A stretch of DNA of 48,041 bases from an uncultured bacterium. Its GTDB lineage: Bacteria > Vulcanimicrobiota > Xenobia > Xenobiales > Xenobiaceae. The stretch is from positions 1 through 48,041 of the forward strand of contig CAKUDB010000020.1 in assembly GCA_934644775.1 (NCBI GenBank), given 5' to 3'. The position numbers and the translations under genes are program-made. Shown piece after piece: positions 24,080 through 32,164 of this stretch (the first letter of the stretch is position 1; every line of letters starts with the position of its first letter). The notes beneath the pieces are model-generated. The model saw only the letters and a list, made by a program, of their open reading frames with translations, was not told the DNA's origin and made no database searches.

Positions 24080-24355
24080 GTGGCAAATATTAAGACTGCC
24101 AAAAAGATGATCTTGGTTCACGAGCGCCGCCGCAAGCGCAACGTTAGCGTAAAGACTCGTATCAAAAACGTTTTCAAGGCTGCTGTAGCTACCCTAGAAA
24201 AGGAAACTAGCGCTGAAGTACGCGCTCAGTCCTTAAGCGCCGCTTCTTCCACTATCGACAAGGCTGTAGCTAAAGGCATCGTCCACAAAAATAAGGCTGC
24301 CCGCCGCAAATCTCGTTTGGCTCGCAAGATCAACGCCGCCAACGCTCAAGCCTAA
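24080..24355 (+). CDS. rpsT: 30S ribosomal protein S20
   Basis: Small basic protein that stabilises 16S rRNA. 91 residues, the family's normal size. Begins ANIKTAKKMILVHERRRKRN and carries the HKNKAARRKSRLARKI pattern near the C-terminus. GTG start with GGAGG 9 nt upstream. Own promoter and terminator, so it is a monocistronic unit. S20 is autogenously regulated in E. coli; the hairpin leader here could allow the same, but nothing in the sequence proves it. Confidence 0.97.
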   Translation: MANIKTAKKMILVHERRRKRNVSVKTRIKNVFKAAVATLEKETSAEVRAQSLSAASSTIDKAVAKGIVHKNKAARRKSRLARKINAANAQA

Positions 24356-24382
24356 TCTTCATTAGAATTTTAGCTAGCTGAG

Positions 24383-24423
24383 ACTCCGCCGCTTTACCCC
24401 ACAAAGCAGGCGGAGTTTTTTTT
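24383..24423 (+). terminator. Intrinsic terminator of rpsT
   Basis: Stem ACTCCGCC-GCTTT (24383-24395) with AAAGC-A-GGCGGAGT (24403-24416), one bulged A, 7-nt loop, then an eight-T run to 24423. Confidence 0.9.
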
Positions 24424-24446
24424 ATAGAGAAAACAATTAGCAAATT

Positions 24447-25022
24447 ATGGACAATTCAACTTTAGAGCAACTTATCGCCCGGATTAACGAGCTTTTAAAA
24501 GAAAAGCCCCACCTTATCCTAGCTATAGATGGTCGCTGCGGCTCCGGCAAAACTACTTTGGCTACTTATCTGCAAAAAGAGTTTAAGGCTAACCTTTTTC
24601 ATATGGATGATTTTTATTTGCCGCTCGATTTACGGACTCCCGAGCTTCTTAGCCAAGTAGCTGGCAATATAGATCGGCGACGCTTTCTGGAAGAAGTGTT
24701 ACTCCCTTTGCAAGAGCGGCGTCCTTTTAATTATCGCACTTACAGCCATCTTCCTAGCCCCCATTTTAGTCAGCCTATCCCAGTTCAGCCTACCCAAGTA
24801 ACTATAATCGAAGGTTCTTACTCTTGCCATCCTGATTTTATCGCTTTTTATGATTACAAAATCTTTCTCTCTATAAATAAAGAGCGGCAGTGGCAACGCT
24901 TAAGCCAGAGAGAGACTCCCCAAGAGCTGGCCGGTTTTGGCCGATTTTGGATCCCCAAGGAAGAAAGATATTTCCAAACTTACCAAATCCAAAATCAATG
25001 TGATTTTTATAGTGAAGTATAA
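24447..25022 (+). CDS. Uridine-kinase-like P-loop NTPase
   Basis: 191 residues with an early P-loop (GRCGSGKTTLA, about 29-39), then FHMDDFYLP, and IIEGSYSCHP. The MDDFY and EG.Y elements place it in the uridine kinase/phosphoribulokinase superfamily. It lacks the longer C-terminal part of canonical Udk (about 210 residues) and looks like the shorter family annotated as uridine kinase without experimental support. It likely phosphorylates a nucleoside or similar small molecule in the cytosol. ATG start with weak upstream AGAGAAAAC. It lies alone between the rpsT terminator and the convergent ahcY. Confidence 0.8.
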   Translation: MDNSTLEQLIARINELLKEKPHLILAIDGRCGSGKTTLATYLQKEFKANLFHMDDFYLPLDLRTPELLSQVAGNIDRRRFLEEVLLPLQERRPFNYRTYSHLPSPHFSQPIPVQPTQVTIIEGSYSCHPDFIAFYDYKIFLSINKERQWQRLSQRETPQELAGFGRFWIPKEERYFQTYQIQNQCDFYSEV

Positions 25023-25111
25023 CTACAAGGCGAAAAATGGTTGGTGCCTGGCACGAAAAAATAGTTGGCCGCCAGCTTAGGAGCAGCCCTTTAAGTTATA
25101 AAGCTTTAACT

Positions 25112-25159
25112 AAAAAAGCTCTGCCTCTTCTTATAGCTTAAGAAAAAGAAGCAGAGCTT
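25112..25159 (-). terminator. Intrinsic terminator of ahcY
   Basis: Stem of AAGCTCTGC...TTCTT (25116-25132, with a 3-nt bulge) and AAGAAGCAGAGCTT (25146-25159). On the minus strand the T-run corresponds to the As at about 25112-25117. It lies 26 nt after the ahcY stop. Confidence 0.75.
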
Positions 25160-25184
25160 AGTCTATTTTATCGAGCTAAAAAAA

Positions 25185-26492
25185 TTAGTAGCGATAATAC
25201 TCAGGCTTGTAGGGCCCCTCTACGGGTACGCCCAAGTATTCGGCTTGCTCAGGGGTAAGCTTAGTTAAGCTGACGCCCAACTTAGGCAAGTGGAGGCGGG
25301 CCACTTCTTCATCGAGCTTTTTAGGTAAACGATAAACATTGATAGGATACTTATCATGGTTATTCCAAAGCTCAATCTGGCCCAACACTTGGTTGGTAAA
25401 GGAGCAAGACATTACGAAAGAGGGATGGCCAGTAGCACAACCCAAGTTGACCAAACGACCGCGAGCCAGGACGATTAAATCGCGACCGCTAGGCAACTGG
25501 AAGACGTCCACTTGGGGCTTTAAGTTATATTCGGTAATGCCAGGAGTATTTTCTAACCAGTGCATATCGATCTCACAATCGAAATGGCCGATATTGCAAA
25601 CGATAGCCTTATCTTTCATTTCCATCATATGACGGCCCATAATAATATCTTTGCAACCGGTAGTAGTAACAAAAATATCACCAATAGGGGCGGCCTCTTC
25701 CATGGTCATAACTTGGTAGCCTTCCATGGCAGCTTGCAAAGCACAAATAGGATCGATCTCAGTAATAATGACGCGAGCGCCGAAGCCGCGCATACTCTGG
25801 GCACAGCCCTTACCTACATCGCCAAAGCCGCAAACGACTACTACTTTGCCCGCTACCATAACATCGGTGCCTCTTTTTATACCGTCGGCCAAAGATTCGC
25901 GGCAGCCATATAAGTTGTCAAACTTAGATTTGGTGACAGAGTCGTTGACATTGATAGCCGGAGCCAAAAGTTTGCCTTCAGCGGCCCGGCGGTAAAGATT
26001 ATGGACGCCAGTTGTAGTCTCTTCGGTGATACCACGAATATCTTTGAAAAGTTCGGGGAACTCTTCATGAACCAAGTTGGTCAAGTCGCCGCCGTCATCT
26101 AAGATCATGTTGGGGCCTAAACCGCCTGCGAATTTCAAACTCTGACGGATACACCAGTCGTACTCTTCCAAAGTTTCGCCCTTCCAAGCAAAAACGGGAA
26201 TACCAGCAGCAGCTATAGCGGCGGCAGCATGATCTTGAGTGCTGTAAATATTACAAGAGCTCCAGCGAACCTGAGCGCCCAAAGCTAAGCAAGTTTCGAT
26301 TAAAACGGCAGTTTGCACAGTCATATGTAAACAACCAGCAATGCGGGCACCTTTTAAAGGCTTTTCATCGGCATAGCGCTTACGCAAAGCCATCAATCCG
26401 GGCATTTCGGCTTCGGACAAAGTAATGTCGCGCCTTCCCCATTCAGCTAAGCTCATATCTTTTACTTTATAATCTACAGCAGATTCGCTCAT
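25185..26492 (-). CDS. ahcY: Adenosylhomocysteinase (SAH hydrolase)
   Basis: Hydrolyses S-adenosylhomocysteine to adenosine and homocysteine, relieving inhibition of methyltransferases; uses bound NAD. 435 residues. Substrate-binding motif GCLHMTVQTAVL (53-64), TEETTTGV (157-163), the NAD-binding GFGDVGKG (222-229), and the C-terminal KPEYYRY with the conserved Lys and Tyr that reach into a neighbouring subunit. ATG start with GGAGG 10 nt upstream. The leader of about 180 bp after the nif3 terminator has no recognised SAH riboswitch. Context with hutI, ftcD and the aminopeptidase suggests a one-carbon/amino-acid island. Confidence 0.98.
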   Translation of the reverse strand: MSESAVDYKVKDMSLAEWGRRDITLSEAEMPGLMALRKRYADEKPLKGARIAGCLHMTVQTAVLIETCLALGAQVRWSSCNIYSTQDHAAAAIAAAGIPVFAWKGETLEEYDWCIRQSLKFAGGLGPNMILDDGGDLTNLVHEEFPELFKDIRGITEETTTGVHNLYRRAAEGKLLAPAINVNDSVTKSKFDNLYGCRESLADGIKRGTDVMVAGKVVVVCGFGDVGKGCAQSMRGFGARVIITEIDPICALQAAMEGYQVMTMEEAAPIGDIFVTTTGCKDIIMGRHMMEMKDKAIVCNIGHFDCEIDMHWLENTPGITEYNLKPQVDVFQLPSGRDLIVLARGRLVNLGCATGHPSFVMSCSFTNQVLGQIELWNNHDKYPINVYRLPKKLDEEVARLHLPKLGVSLTKLTPEQAEYLGVPVEGPYKPEYYRY

Positions 26493-26629
26493 ATTAAAGA
26501 GTCCTCCATAAAATTGGCGTCACTACGCCTCACAAAAAAATACTAAAAACTAACTAAAAATATCTAACCAGACCGGGAAAAGTTCTCTAGCGAGCCTTTA
26601 TTCCTGCTTGGGTGAGAAGAACAGAGAAA

Positions 26630-26654
26630 AAGCCGCTCATCTTTATAGCGGCTT
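26630..26654 (-). terminator. Intrinsic terminator after the NIF3-like gene
   Basis: 8-bp stem AAGCCGCT/AGCGGCTT (26630-26637 with 26647-26654), 9-nt loop; on the minus strand a run of five T follows. Confidence 0.85.
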
Positions 26655-26679
26655 TGAGTTAAAGAAGCGATCCTCTCTA

Positions 26680-27417
26680 CTATAATCCGGTAGGATTGTC
26701 AAAAAAAGCTGTTTCTATAGCGAATTGGGCTTCAACTTCAGCTTGCAAGGCTTTAACTCCGAAAGTTTCGGAAGCATAATGGCCTACGCAAGCGATATTT
26801 AATCCATATTCTACCGAATCGTGAGCCATAGAGTAGGTAGTCTCTCCGGTAATATATAGATCCACGTGGTCTTTTATGGCCTGATGTAGATATTCACCTC
26901 CACCACCACCGCTACAAACGCCGATACGTTTAATTTCCGGCGATCCGTGCCAAAAATCGACCAAACGCCTAGGGAATAAAGCTACTAACTTTTGCTCAGC
27001 TTCAGCTAAAGAAATGGGCTTTTCTAAATCGCACAACCAACCGACTTCGCCAAACTCTCCAGTCTTTTCCCAGCCTAAATTGCTTAAAATTTGAGCGTTG
27101 TTACCCAGCTGGGGATGGCGATCTAAAGGCAAATGGGAGACGAATAGATTGATATTGTGATCTAAAAGGAATTTAAGGCGCTTTCTATTTACTCCCTGAA
27201 CCCTATCCCAACTGGGCCACATTAGGCCGTGGTGGACACAAATAATCTGACAATCTTGTAAGGCTTCAAAGGTAGAAAGGCAAGCATCTACGGCAAAACC
27301 AACTTTTTTAACCGTTTCGGCCCCTTCCACCTGAAGGCCGTTGCTAGTAAAATCCTTAAACTCTTTTATTCTCAAAAGATCGCTAAGATAACGAACTACT
27401 TCGGAAGTTCTGAGCAT
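26680..27417 (-). CDS. NIF3-like dinuclear metal protein
   Basis: 245-residue member of the NIF3/YbgI family, annotated in many genomes as GTP cyclohydrolase 1 type 2, without strong evidence for that activity in most members. Metal-binding motifs: VHHGLMW (HHG), SHLPLDRHPQLGNN (H and D residues), GGGGGEYLHQA and the C-terminal GHYASETFGV (H and E). All expected ligands are visible, so two metals are probably bound. Four nt separate it from the hutI stop, so the two are cotranscribed. Cellular role unknown. Confidence 0.93.
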   Translation of the reverse strand: MLRTSEVVRYLSDLLRIKEFKDFTSNGLQVEGAETVKKVGFAVDACLSTFEALQDCQIICVHHGLMWPSWDRVQGVNRKRLKFLLDHNINLFVSHLPLDRHPQLGNNAQILSNLGWEKTGEFGEVGWLCDLEKPISLAEAEQKLVALFPRRLVDFWHGSPEIKRIGVCSGGGGGEYLHQAIKDHVDLYITGETTYSMAHDSVEYGLNIACVGHYASETFGVKALQAEVEAQFAIETAFFDNPTGL

Positions 27418-27421
27418 AATT

Positions 27422-28672
27422 TTAAGCTACCTGTACTCCTTTTTTGTAAACGTTGCGGATCCAATTAACTCCGTAGCTATAAGGCCAAGTGCGCCAGTTT
27501 AGCGTATTGAGCACCACAAAATCGGCTTGCTTACCTACCGATAAGCTACCTACTTTATCAGCCATTTTCAGAGAGTGGGCCGCATTGATAGTAGCTGCCA
27601 AAATAGCCTCTTCCGGGGTAAACTTTAAGCGCAATACCGCTAGAGATATAGCCATAGGCATAGAAAGGCAGAAATTGGAACCGGGGTTAAAGTCGGTGGC
27701 AATAGCTACTGGCAAGCCGAAATCGATCATTTCCCGGCCTTTGGCATATTTGTCGGTGGCGCTAAAGAAAGAAGTGCCAGGCGTAAGAATAGGTATAATG
27801 CCAGATTTTTTTAAGATGGGATAGTCGTCGGCCTGGAGACTTTGCAAATTGTCACAAGAGGCAGCCCCTATCTGAGCGGCCATTTTAGCTCCACCCAAAT
27901 AGCAAAACTCCTCGGCATGGATTCGAGCTCCCAAACCACAAGCCATACCCGTCTCTAAAATTTTCTTAGCTTGGGCTACGTCGAAGACGCCTCGCTCACA
28001 AACGACGTCGATCCAATCGGCCAAGCCGTCTTCACAGACTTGGGGAATCATTTCCTGGACTAATAATTTTACATAATCGTGGGCATGATCAGCATATTCT
28101 TCAGGAATGGCCTGAGCGCCTAAAAAAGTTACGGCTAAATCTATAGGCAACTCGCGACCTAATTGGCGCAAAATACGCAATTGGCGCAGTTCTTCTCGAG
28201 TAGCCAGACCGTAACCACTTTTAGCCTCAATAGTAGTAGAGCCGTGGGAGAGCATCATTTCCAAATGGCCTCTGGTTATATCGGTCAATTCGCTCTGGCT
28301 AGCTTCGGCTGTAGCCCTTACCGTGCTGGCAATACCGCCACCTTTAGCCAAGATCTCTTCCTCGCTAGCTCCTTGGGCACGCAGTAAATAATCTTCAACT
28401 CTAGAGCCAGCAAAGATCGGATGGGTATGAGCATCTACAAAACCGGGCAAAATAGTGCAATTACAATAATCGAGCACTTGCCCTTGCCAGCGGCGCAGCA
28501 GATCGCGTGCGTAACCGACCTCGGCGATCTTACCGTCACAAATAACTAAAGCTCCCTCCTCTATTTCGCCAGCGTCGTCCATATCTTCGCCGCTACGCGG
28601 CTGAGGGACATCCTCATCGTCTGAGCAAGTTAAAACCTTGCCAGCTATGACTACGGCGTCAGCCTGATTCAC
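27422..28672 (-). CDS. hutI: Imidazolonepropionase, with an Asn at a conserved His position
   Basis: Third step of histidine degradation: opens imidazolone-5-propionate to N-formimino-glutamate. Amidohydrolase fold. Zn ligands: HTH in DAHTHP (about residues 80-85), H in RIHAEEF and D in ATDFNPG, with EAKSGYGL also present. In the family the segment after LGGA...A.IGA is S-x-D-H-L. Here it reads SCDNL with Asn (codon 27848-27850). If the alignment is right, a His implicated in catalysis in B. subtilis HutI is missing. Start: GTG at 28672, 7 nt after GGGAGG; a TTG five codons upstream is less likely. hutH, hutU and hutF are not in the window. Confidence 0.93.
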   Translation of the reverse strand: MNQADAVVIAGKVLTCSDDEDVPQPRSGEDMDDAGEIEEGALVICDGKIAEVGYARDLLRRWQGQVLDYCNCTILPGFVDAHTHPIFAGSRVEDYLLRAQGASEEEILAKGGGIASTVRATAEASQSELTDITRGHLEMMLSHGSTTIEAKSGYGLATREELRQLRILRQLGRELPIDLAVTFLGAQAIPEEYADHAHDYVKLLVQEMIPQVCEDGLADWIDVVCERGVFDVAQAKKILETGMACGLGARIHAEEFCYLGGAKMAAQIGAASCDNLQSLQADDYPILKKSGIIPILTPGTSFFSATDKYAKGREMIDFGLPVAIATDFNPGSNFCLSMPMAISLAVLRLKFTPEEAILAATINAAHSLKMADKVGSLSVGKQADFVVLNTLNWRTWPYSYGVNWIRNVYKKGVQVA

Positions 28673-28802
28673 AACTAAACCTCCCAAAATGGCGCTCTGT
28701 CACCAAGAACGAGCAAAAATAAGTTGCCCCAAGTAAAGGCACAAAATTATAGCCTAAAATAGATATATATTCGGCTCAGGCCCGCTACTTAGGGGAAAAA
28801 TT

Positions 28803-29729
28803 TTATTCTCCCCCATTTAGCGATTTATAAAAGTCTAAAAGGCCACTTTCTACAGTGCGCCGAGGGCTAAAGTCGGCCATTTGCAAATAATAGGAAAAGC
28901 AATCACTCATAGCTGAAAGGGGCAAGCAACCTATAAGCTCGCTCTTTAATAAGCCCACTCCGAAGCGTCGAGCTTCTACTTTTACTAATTCAAAGGCAGT
29001 ATAAAGGGCCGTAAATTTGGGGTCAGTTAAATTCATGGAAACTTGCACCGCTTTTTGGGAAGGTAACTCTAACCCCAGAGCCTTGACAAACTTTAAACCG
29101 CCAGAAGAAGCCCGCACTCTGGCGGCGATCTTTTTGGCGACAGTTACGTCTTGAGTATTAAGCCAAACATTAAAGGCTACCAAAGGCCCTCGAGCTCCAA
29201 AGCAAGAGGCCCCCAATTGTGGATGCAGCTGGGCAGGCCCCAAATCGGGACGGCGCTCTGCACTTTGCAAACCTTCAGCCTGGAGCGCCTCCCAACCTCC
29301 CCGCCGCAAATAAGCTAAAGAAGCCCTCTGAGGCTGCCGAGCCGATTCTCCATATAGGTAAATAGGTAAGTTAAAGCGCTCGGCTACCAAGGCGGCCACC
29401 TCCTGAGCCAGAGCAGAAGCTTGGGCCAGCGAAGCCGATTCTAAGGGAACAAAGGGCACCACATCGATAGCCCCAATGCGAGGATGGACGCCACTATGGT
29501 GGCCCATATCAATATGTCGCTCGGCCACAGTAAATAAATTTAATAGAGCCTCCTTCAAGGGCTCGCGCTTGCCGACAAAGGTAAAGACGGAGCGATTATG
29601 ATCGCTATCGGCAGAATAATCTAATAAGCGTACAGAGGCTACCGAGCTTATTGCCTCAGCCAAAAGCTCTATAACGGGGGCGCGGCGTCCCTCAGATACG
29701 TTAGGTATACACTCAAAGATAGCTTCCAT
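28803..29729 (-). CDS. ftcD: Glutamate formimidoyltransferase
   Basis: Moves the formimino group of N-formimino-glutamate to tetrahydrofolate, releasing glutamate. About 308 residues, the length of the stand-alone transferase (no cyclodeaminase domain). It starts FECIPNVSEGRR, the family hallmark, and has DHNRSVFTF and the His motif GHHSGVHPRIGAIDVVPF (in part: HPRIGAIDVVPF). ATG at 29729 with AGGAG 10 nt upstream. The downstream cyclodeaminase (FchA) is not here. It follows a hairpin with a U-run (29752-29809) after the amidohydrolase gene. With hutI it makes the tetrahydrofolate branch of histidine catabolism. Confidence 0.96.
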   Translation of the reverse strand: MEAIFECIPNVSEGRRAPVIELLAEAISSVASVRLLDYSADSDHNRSVFTFVGKREPLKEALLNLFTVAERHIDMGHHSGVHPRIGAIDVVPFVPLESASLAQASALAQEVAALVAERFNLPIYLYGESARQPQRASLAYLRRGGWEALQAEGLQSAERRPDLGPAQLHPQLGASCFGARGPLVAFNVWLNTQDVTVAKKIAARVRASSGGLKFVKALGLELPSQKAVQVSMNLTDPKFTALYTAFELVKVEARRFGVGLLKSELIGCLPLSAMSDCFSYYLQMADFSPRRTVESGLLDFYKSLNGGE

Positions 29730-29751
29730 GCGCCCTTTTCTCCTCAAAAGC

Positions 29752-29809
29752 AAAAAAAACGTCTCCCCCATACCGAGTATTTCCCTAGGAATACCGGAAA
29801 GTAGAGACG
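29752..29809 (-). terminator. Terminator or attenuator between the amidohydrolase gene and ftcD
   Basis: On the minus strand a long imperfect hairpin (outer stem GAGACG/CGTCTC, 29804-29809 with 29760-29765; inner stems GTATT/AATAC) is followed by eight T (29752-29759). The ftcD ribosome binding site starts only 7 nt later. Terminators of this form so close to a start codon can act as attenuators. Confidence 0.75.
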
Positions 29810-29816
29810 CTAAAAG

Positions 29817-30656
29817 TTAAGCCTGGGCCAATTTATCGGCAAATTTCTTCAGAACACTCAATAAGCGCAAGCGCAATTTACCTATTACCTCGCGGTCGGA
29901 ATCGGGGGCGTCTTCCAAAGAGCACGGATCTTCCGGCTCGTTGGGTAAAACCAAAGAGCGGTTGATAGTAAATTGGATCCAAGGCGTACCATGTCCGTCA
30001 CCATCGGCGCAATGGCGCTTAAGGATATAGCCGCCCGAAGAAGGATTGTTAAAAGAGACCAATTGCTGGCCCTCTTTAAGTTGAATATCGGCAAAATCTT
30101 CGCGCAAAACTTCAGCCAACTTGTGGGCTGTAGCTGTAGGACAAGAAAGGGAACTACCTTCAGCGTTGGAGTCGCCCATATTGCCAATACAGAAAAGGGG
30201 CCTTATCTGGCCGCAATCGGGATCGCGAGGCGCTCCCACCGGAGCCATAGAATGGCAATCTATTCCCAAACGGACGCCGCCGCGAGAAGCTACTCGCTCT
30301 AATATCTCGTGGTAATTGCGATGGTATCTATCTATGAGACGGTTGACGTCGTCAGCCGTAGGCTGACAATCTTCACGCCAAACTGGCCTATTATAGCGAG
30401 TAACCAGGCGCACTACTCCGTCGTCAACCTTAGGAGGTTTCAAACTCGGGTCTTGATCCATATCAATAACCGCCCGAGCCACTTCGGCCTCTAAGCGTCC
30501 TTGTACCGACTCGCCAAAAGCGAATATTTCCCGCGTCCAGGGATCAGAATCGAAAAATATATCGGCCGGGGTCAAGGCCAAGCGCGTAGTCAATTCACGA
30601 GGCAACACTGTTCCGCCGTGAACTATCGTTAGTAAGAAAGGCAACCGAGCCACCAT
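29817..30656 (-). CDS. N-formylglutamate amidohydrolase family protein
   Basis: Zinc-dependent hydrolase that releases formate and glutamate from N-formylglutamate, or a related N-acyl compound. Visible features: IVHGG near the N-terminus, DSDPWT, RYNRPVWR, GIDCHSMAPVG with the catalytic/metal residues (D-x-H-S-M) and a C-terminal HGTPWIQFTINRSL. I take ATG 30656 as start because AGGAG lies 5 nt before it. Longer frames to 30716 have no such site. It lies directly upstream of ftcD. Having both this and ftcD is odd, since each handles a different fate of formimino-glutamate. Confidence 0.85.
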   Translation of the reverse strand: MVARLPFLLTIVHGGTVLPRELTTRLALTPADIFFDSDPWTREIFAFGESVQGRLEAEVARAVIDMDQDPSLKPPKVDDGVVRLVTRYNRPVWREDCQPTADDVNRLIDRYHRNYHEILERVASRGGVRLGIDCHSMAPVGAPRDPDCGQIRPLFCIGNMGDSNAEGSSLSCPTATAHKLAEVLREDFADIQLKEGQQLVSFNNPSSGGYILKRHCADGDGHGTPWIQFTINRSLVLPNEPEDPCSLEDAPDSDREVIGKLRLRLLSVLKKFADKLAQA

Positions 30657-31033
30657 AACTACTCCTAACTCTTTCTTATGTGTTGGCATACAAGCCACCA
30701 AAAACCGCCCCCCCAAGGCCTCAAAGTATTTCTCTACAAGCTATCCACAGGTGCTTAACTGGTACAGTTGTTGACACCCCAGCGCTGGCTATTAGCCTAA
30801 TGACAGACAAAAGCAGAGAAAAAAGGTACGCAGCCACATTCGAACTTACTAAAAGTTTACTCAAAGCGGCGCAACGCCTCCCCCTCCTCATTCTCTAAAA
30901 AGAGGTATTATCCCCCCTTAAAATATACTCAAAAAGATAGCGGCTTAATACTCCCCGGCCTTAAAAAGCAGGAGTTAGTTCTTTTTTCCCCCAAGTTGAG
31001 GCCGATTTTTATTTTTTGAAAGGGGTTTTCTTT
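30657..31033. other. Divergent intergenic region, amidohydrolase / aminopeptidase
   Basis: About 375 bp without a supported gene. It contains a TTGACA at 30770-30775, a GCTATCCACAGG that partly matches a DnaA box (8 of 9), and the A/T-rich leader before the aminopeptidase ribosome binding site. A short plus-strand frame (30680-30898) has no ribosome binding site and no recognisable motif. No tRNA or riboswitch class was recognised. Confidence 0.4.
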
Positions 31034-32164
31034 ATGTTAGATCCTCGTTATAAAAAGTTGGCCCAAACTTTAGTACACCATTCTTGTCGAGTCGATCCAG
31101 GAGATAAAGTTCTCGTGGAGGCTAGCGAAATTCCCACTTCCATGCTGACCGTTCTAGCTGAAGAGATTGGCCAAGCTGGCGGGATACCAATCTTTAATAT
31201 TCAGAATCAGTCGCTGATGCGTCAGTTGCTTCTCGATCCCGATCCTGAGAAGATCAAAGCCCGTTGCCAAGCCCTAGGCGCTCTGGAACTAGAGCGCATG
31301 AAACAAGTTCAGTGCTACATTTCTATGCGCGGCATGACTAACGCCGCCGCTTTGGCCGATACTCCTCCCCAAAATGTAGAAATATACCAAAAATATTGGC
31401 AAAAGCCCGTCCATTTAGAGCAGCGCGTCAAACATACCCGTTGGGTAGTTATGCGTTGGCCCAATCCGGCTATGGCCCAGTTGGCCCTTATGTCTACCGA
31501 AGCTTTTGAAGATTATTTCTTTGAGGTATGTTTAGCTAACTACCAAGCTATGGAAATAGCCGTTCAGCCTTTAAAAGAGCGCCTGTTGCGTACAGATAAA
31601 GTACGCTTGACCGGCCCTGGTACCGACTTACGCTTTTCCATTAAAGATATAGGAGCCGTCCCCGATTTTGGCCGTCGCAATATTCCTGACGGCGAATGTT
31701 ATTCGGCCCCCCACAAGACTTCCGTAGAAGGCACCGTAGCCTTTAATACTCCTACCAATTTCCGCGGTGTCCGCATGGACAATATTCGCTTAACTTTCCA
31801 CCAAGGGCGAGTAGTCGAAGCCTCCTCTTCCGACACGGAAAACTTAAACAACATTTTAAATATCGACGAAGGGGCCAGATATATCGGCGAATTTTCGCTC
31901 GGTTTCAATCCTTTTGTCGACAAACCCATTGGCGATACCCTCTTTGACGAAAAGATTAGAGGCAGCCTCCATTTAGCTTTAGGCAATTGCTACGAAGCGG
32001 CCAATAATGGCAATAAGTCTTCTATTCACTGGGATTTGGTACTTTGCCAGGAGTCTGGTGGAGATATTTATTTTGACGATCAGTTAATCCGCCATAACGG
32101 TGTCTTTGTTACTGACGATCTTAAAGGCTTAAATCCTGAAGAGCTGAAAAAATCGTTAGCTTAG
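31034..32164 (+). CDS. M29 family aminopeptidase
   Basis: Cytosolic metal-dependent aminopeptidase (AmpS/aminopeptidase T type). About 376 residues from ATG 31034, which has AAAGGGG 8 nt before it; the TTG at 31016 is a weaker choice. The sequence has the family pattern: PDGECY (metal Glu), GARYIGEFSLG (Glu), SLHLALG (His) and SIHWDLV (His, Asp), with the metal ligands in the C-terminal half. 9 nt overlap at the end with the convergent hydrolase gene. Such enzymes remove N-terminal residues from short peptides. Confidence 0.95.
   Translation: MLDPRYKKLAQTLVHHSCRVDPGDKVLVEASEIPTSMLTVLAEEIGQAGGIPIFNIQNQSLMRQLLLDPDPEKIKARCQALGALELERMKQVQCYISMRGMTNAAALADTPPQNVEIYQKYWQKPVHLEQRVKHTRWVVMRWPNPAMAQLALMSTEAFEDYFFEVCLANYQAMEIAVQPLKERLLRTDKVRLTGPGTDLRFSIKDIGAVPDFGRRNIPDGECYSAPHKTSVEGTVAFNTPTNFRGVRMDNIRLTFHQGRVVEASSSDTENLNNILNIDEGARYIGEFSLGFNPFVDKPIGDTLFDEKIRGSLHLALGNCYEAANNGNKSSIHWDLVLCQESGGDIYFDDQLIRHNGVFVTDDLKGLNPEELKKSLA

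Noticed and set aside
26493..26679. SAH riboswitch in the ahcY leader
   Set aside because: The conserved SAH-riboswitch sequence elements are not seen; the region holds a terminator for the upstream gene and an ordinary leader.
30735..30755. Partial DnaA box (CTATCCACA) as evidence for a replication origin
   Set aside because: A single 8-of-9 match, no dnaA gene, no cluster of boxes, no AT-rich unwinding element.
30680..30898. 72-codon plus-strand frame upstream of the aminopeptidase
   Set aside because: No ribosome binding site, unusual composition, and it overlaps the divergent gene's 5' end.
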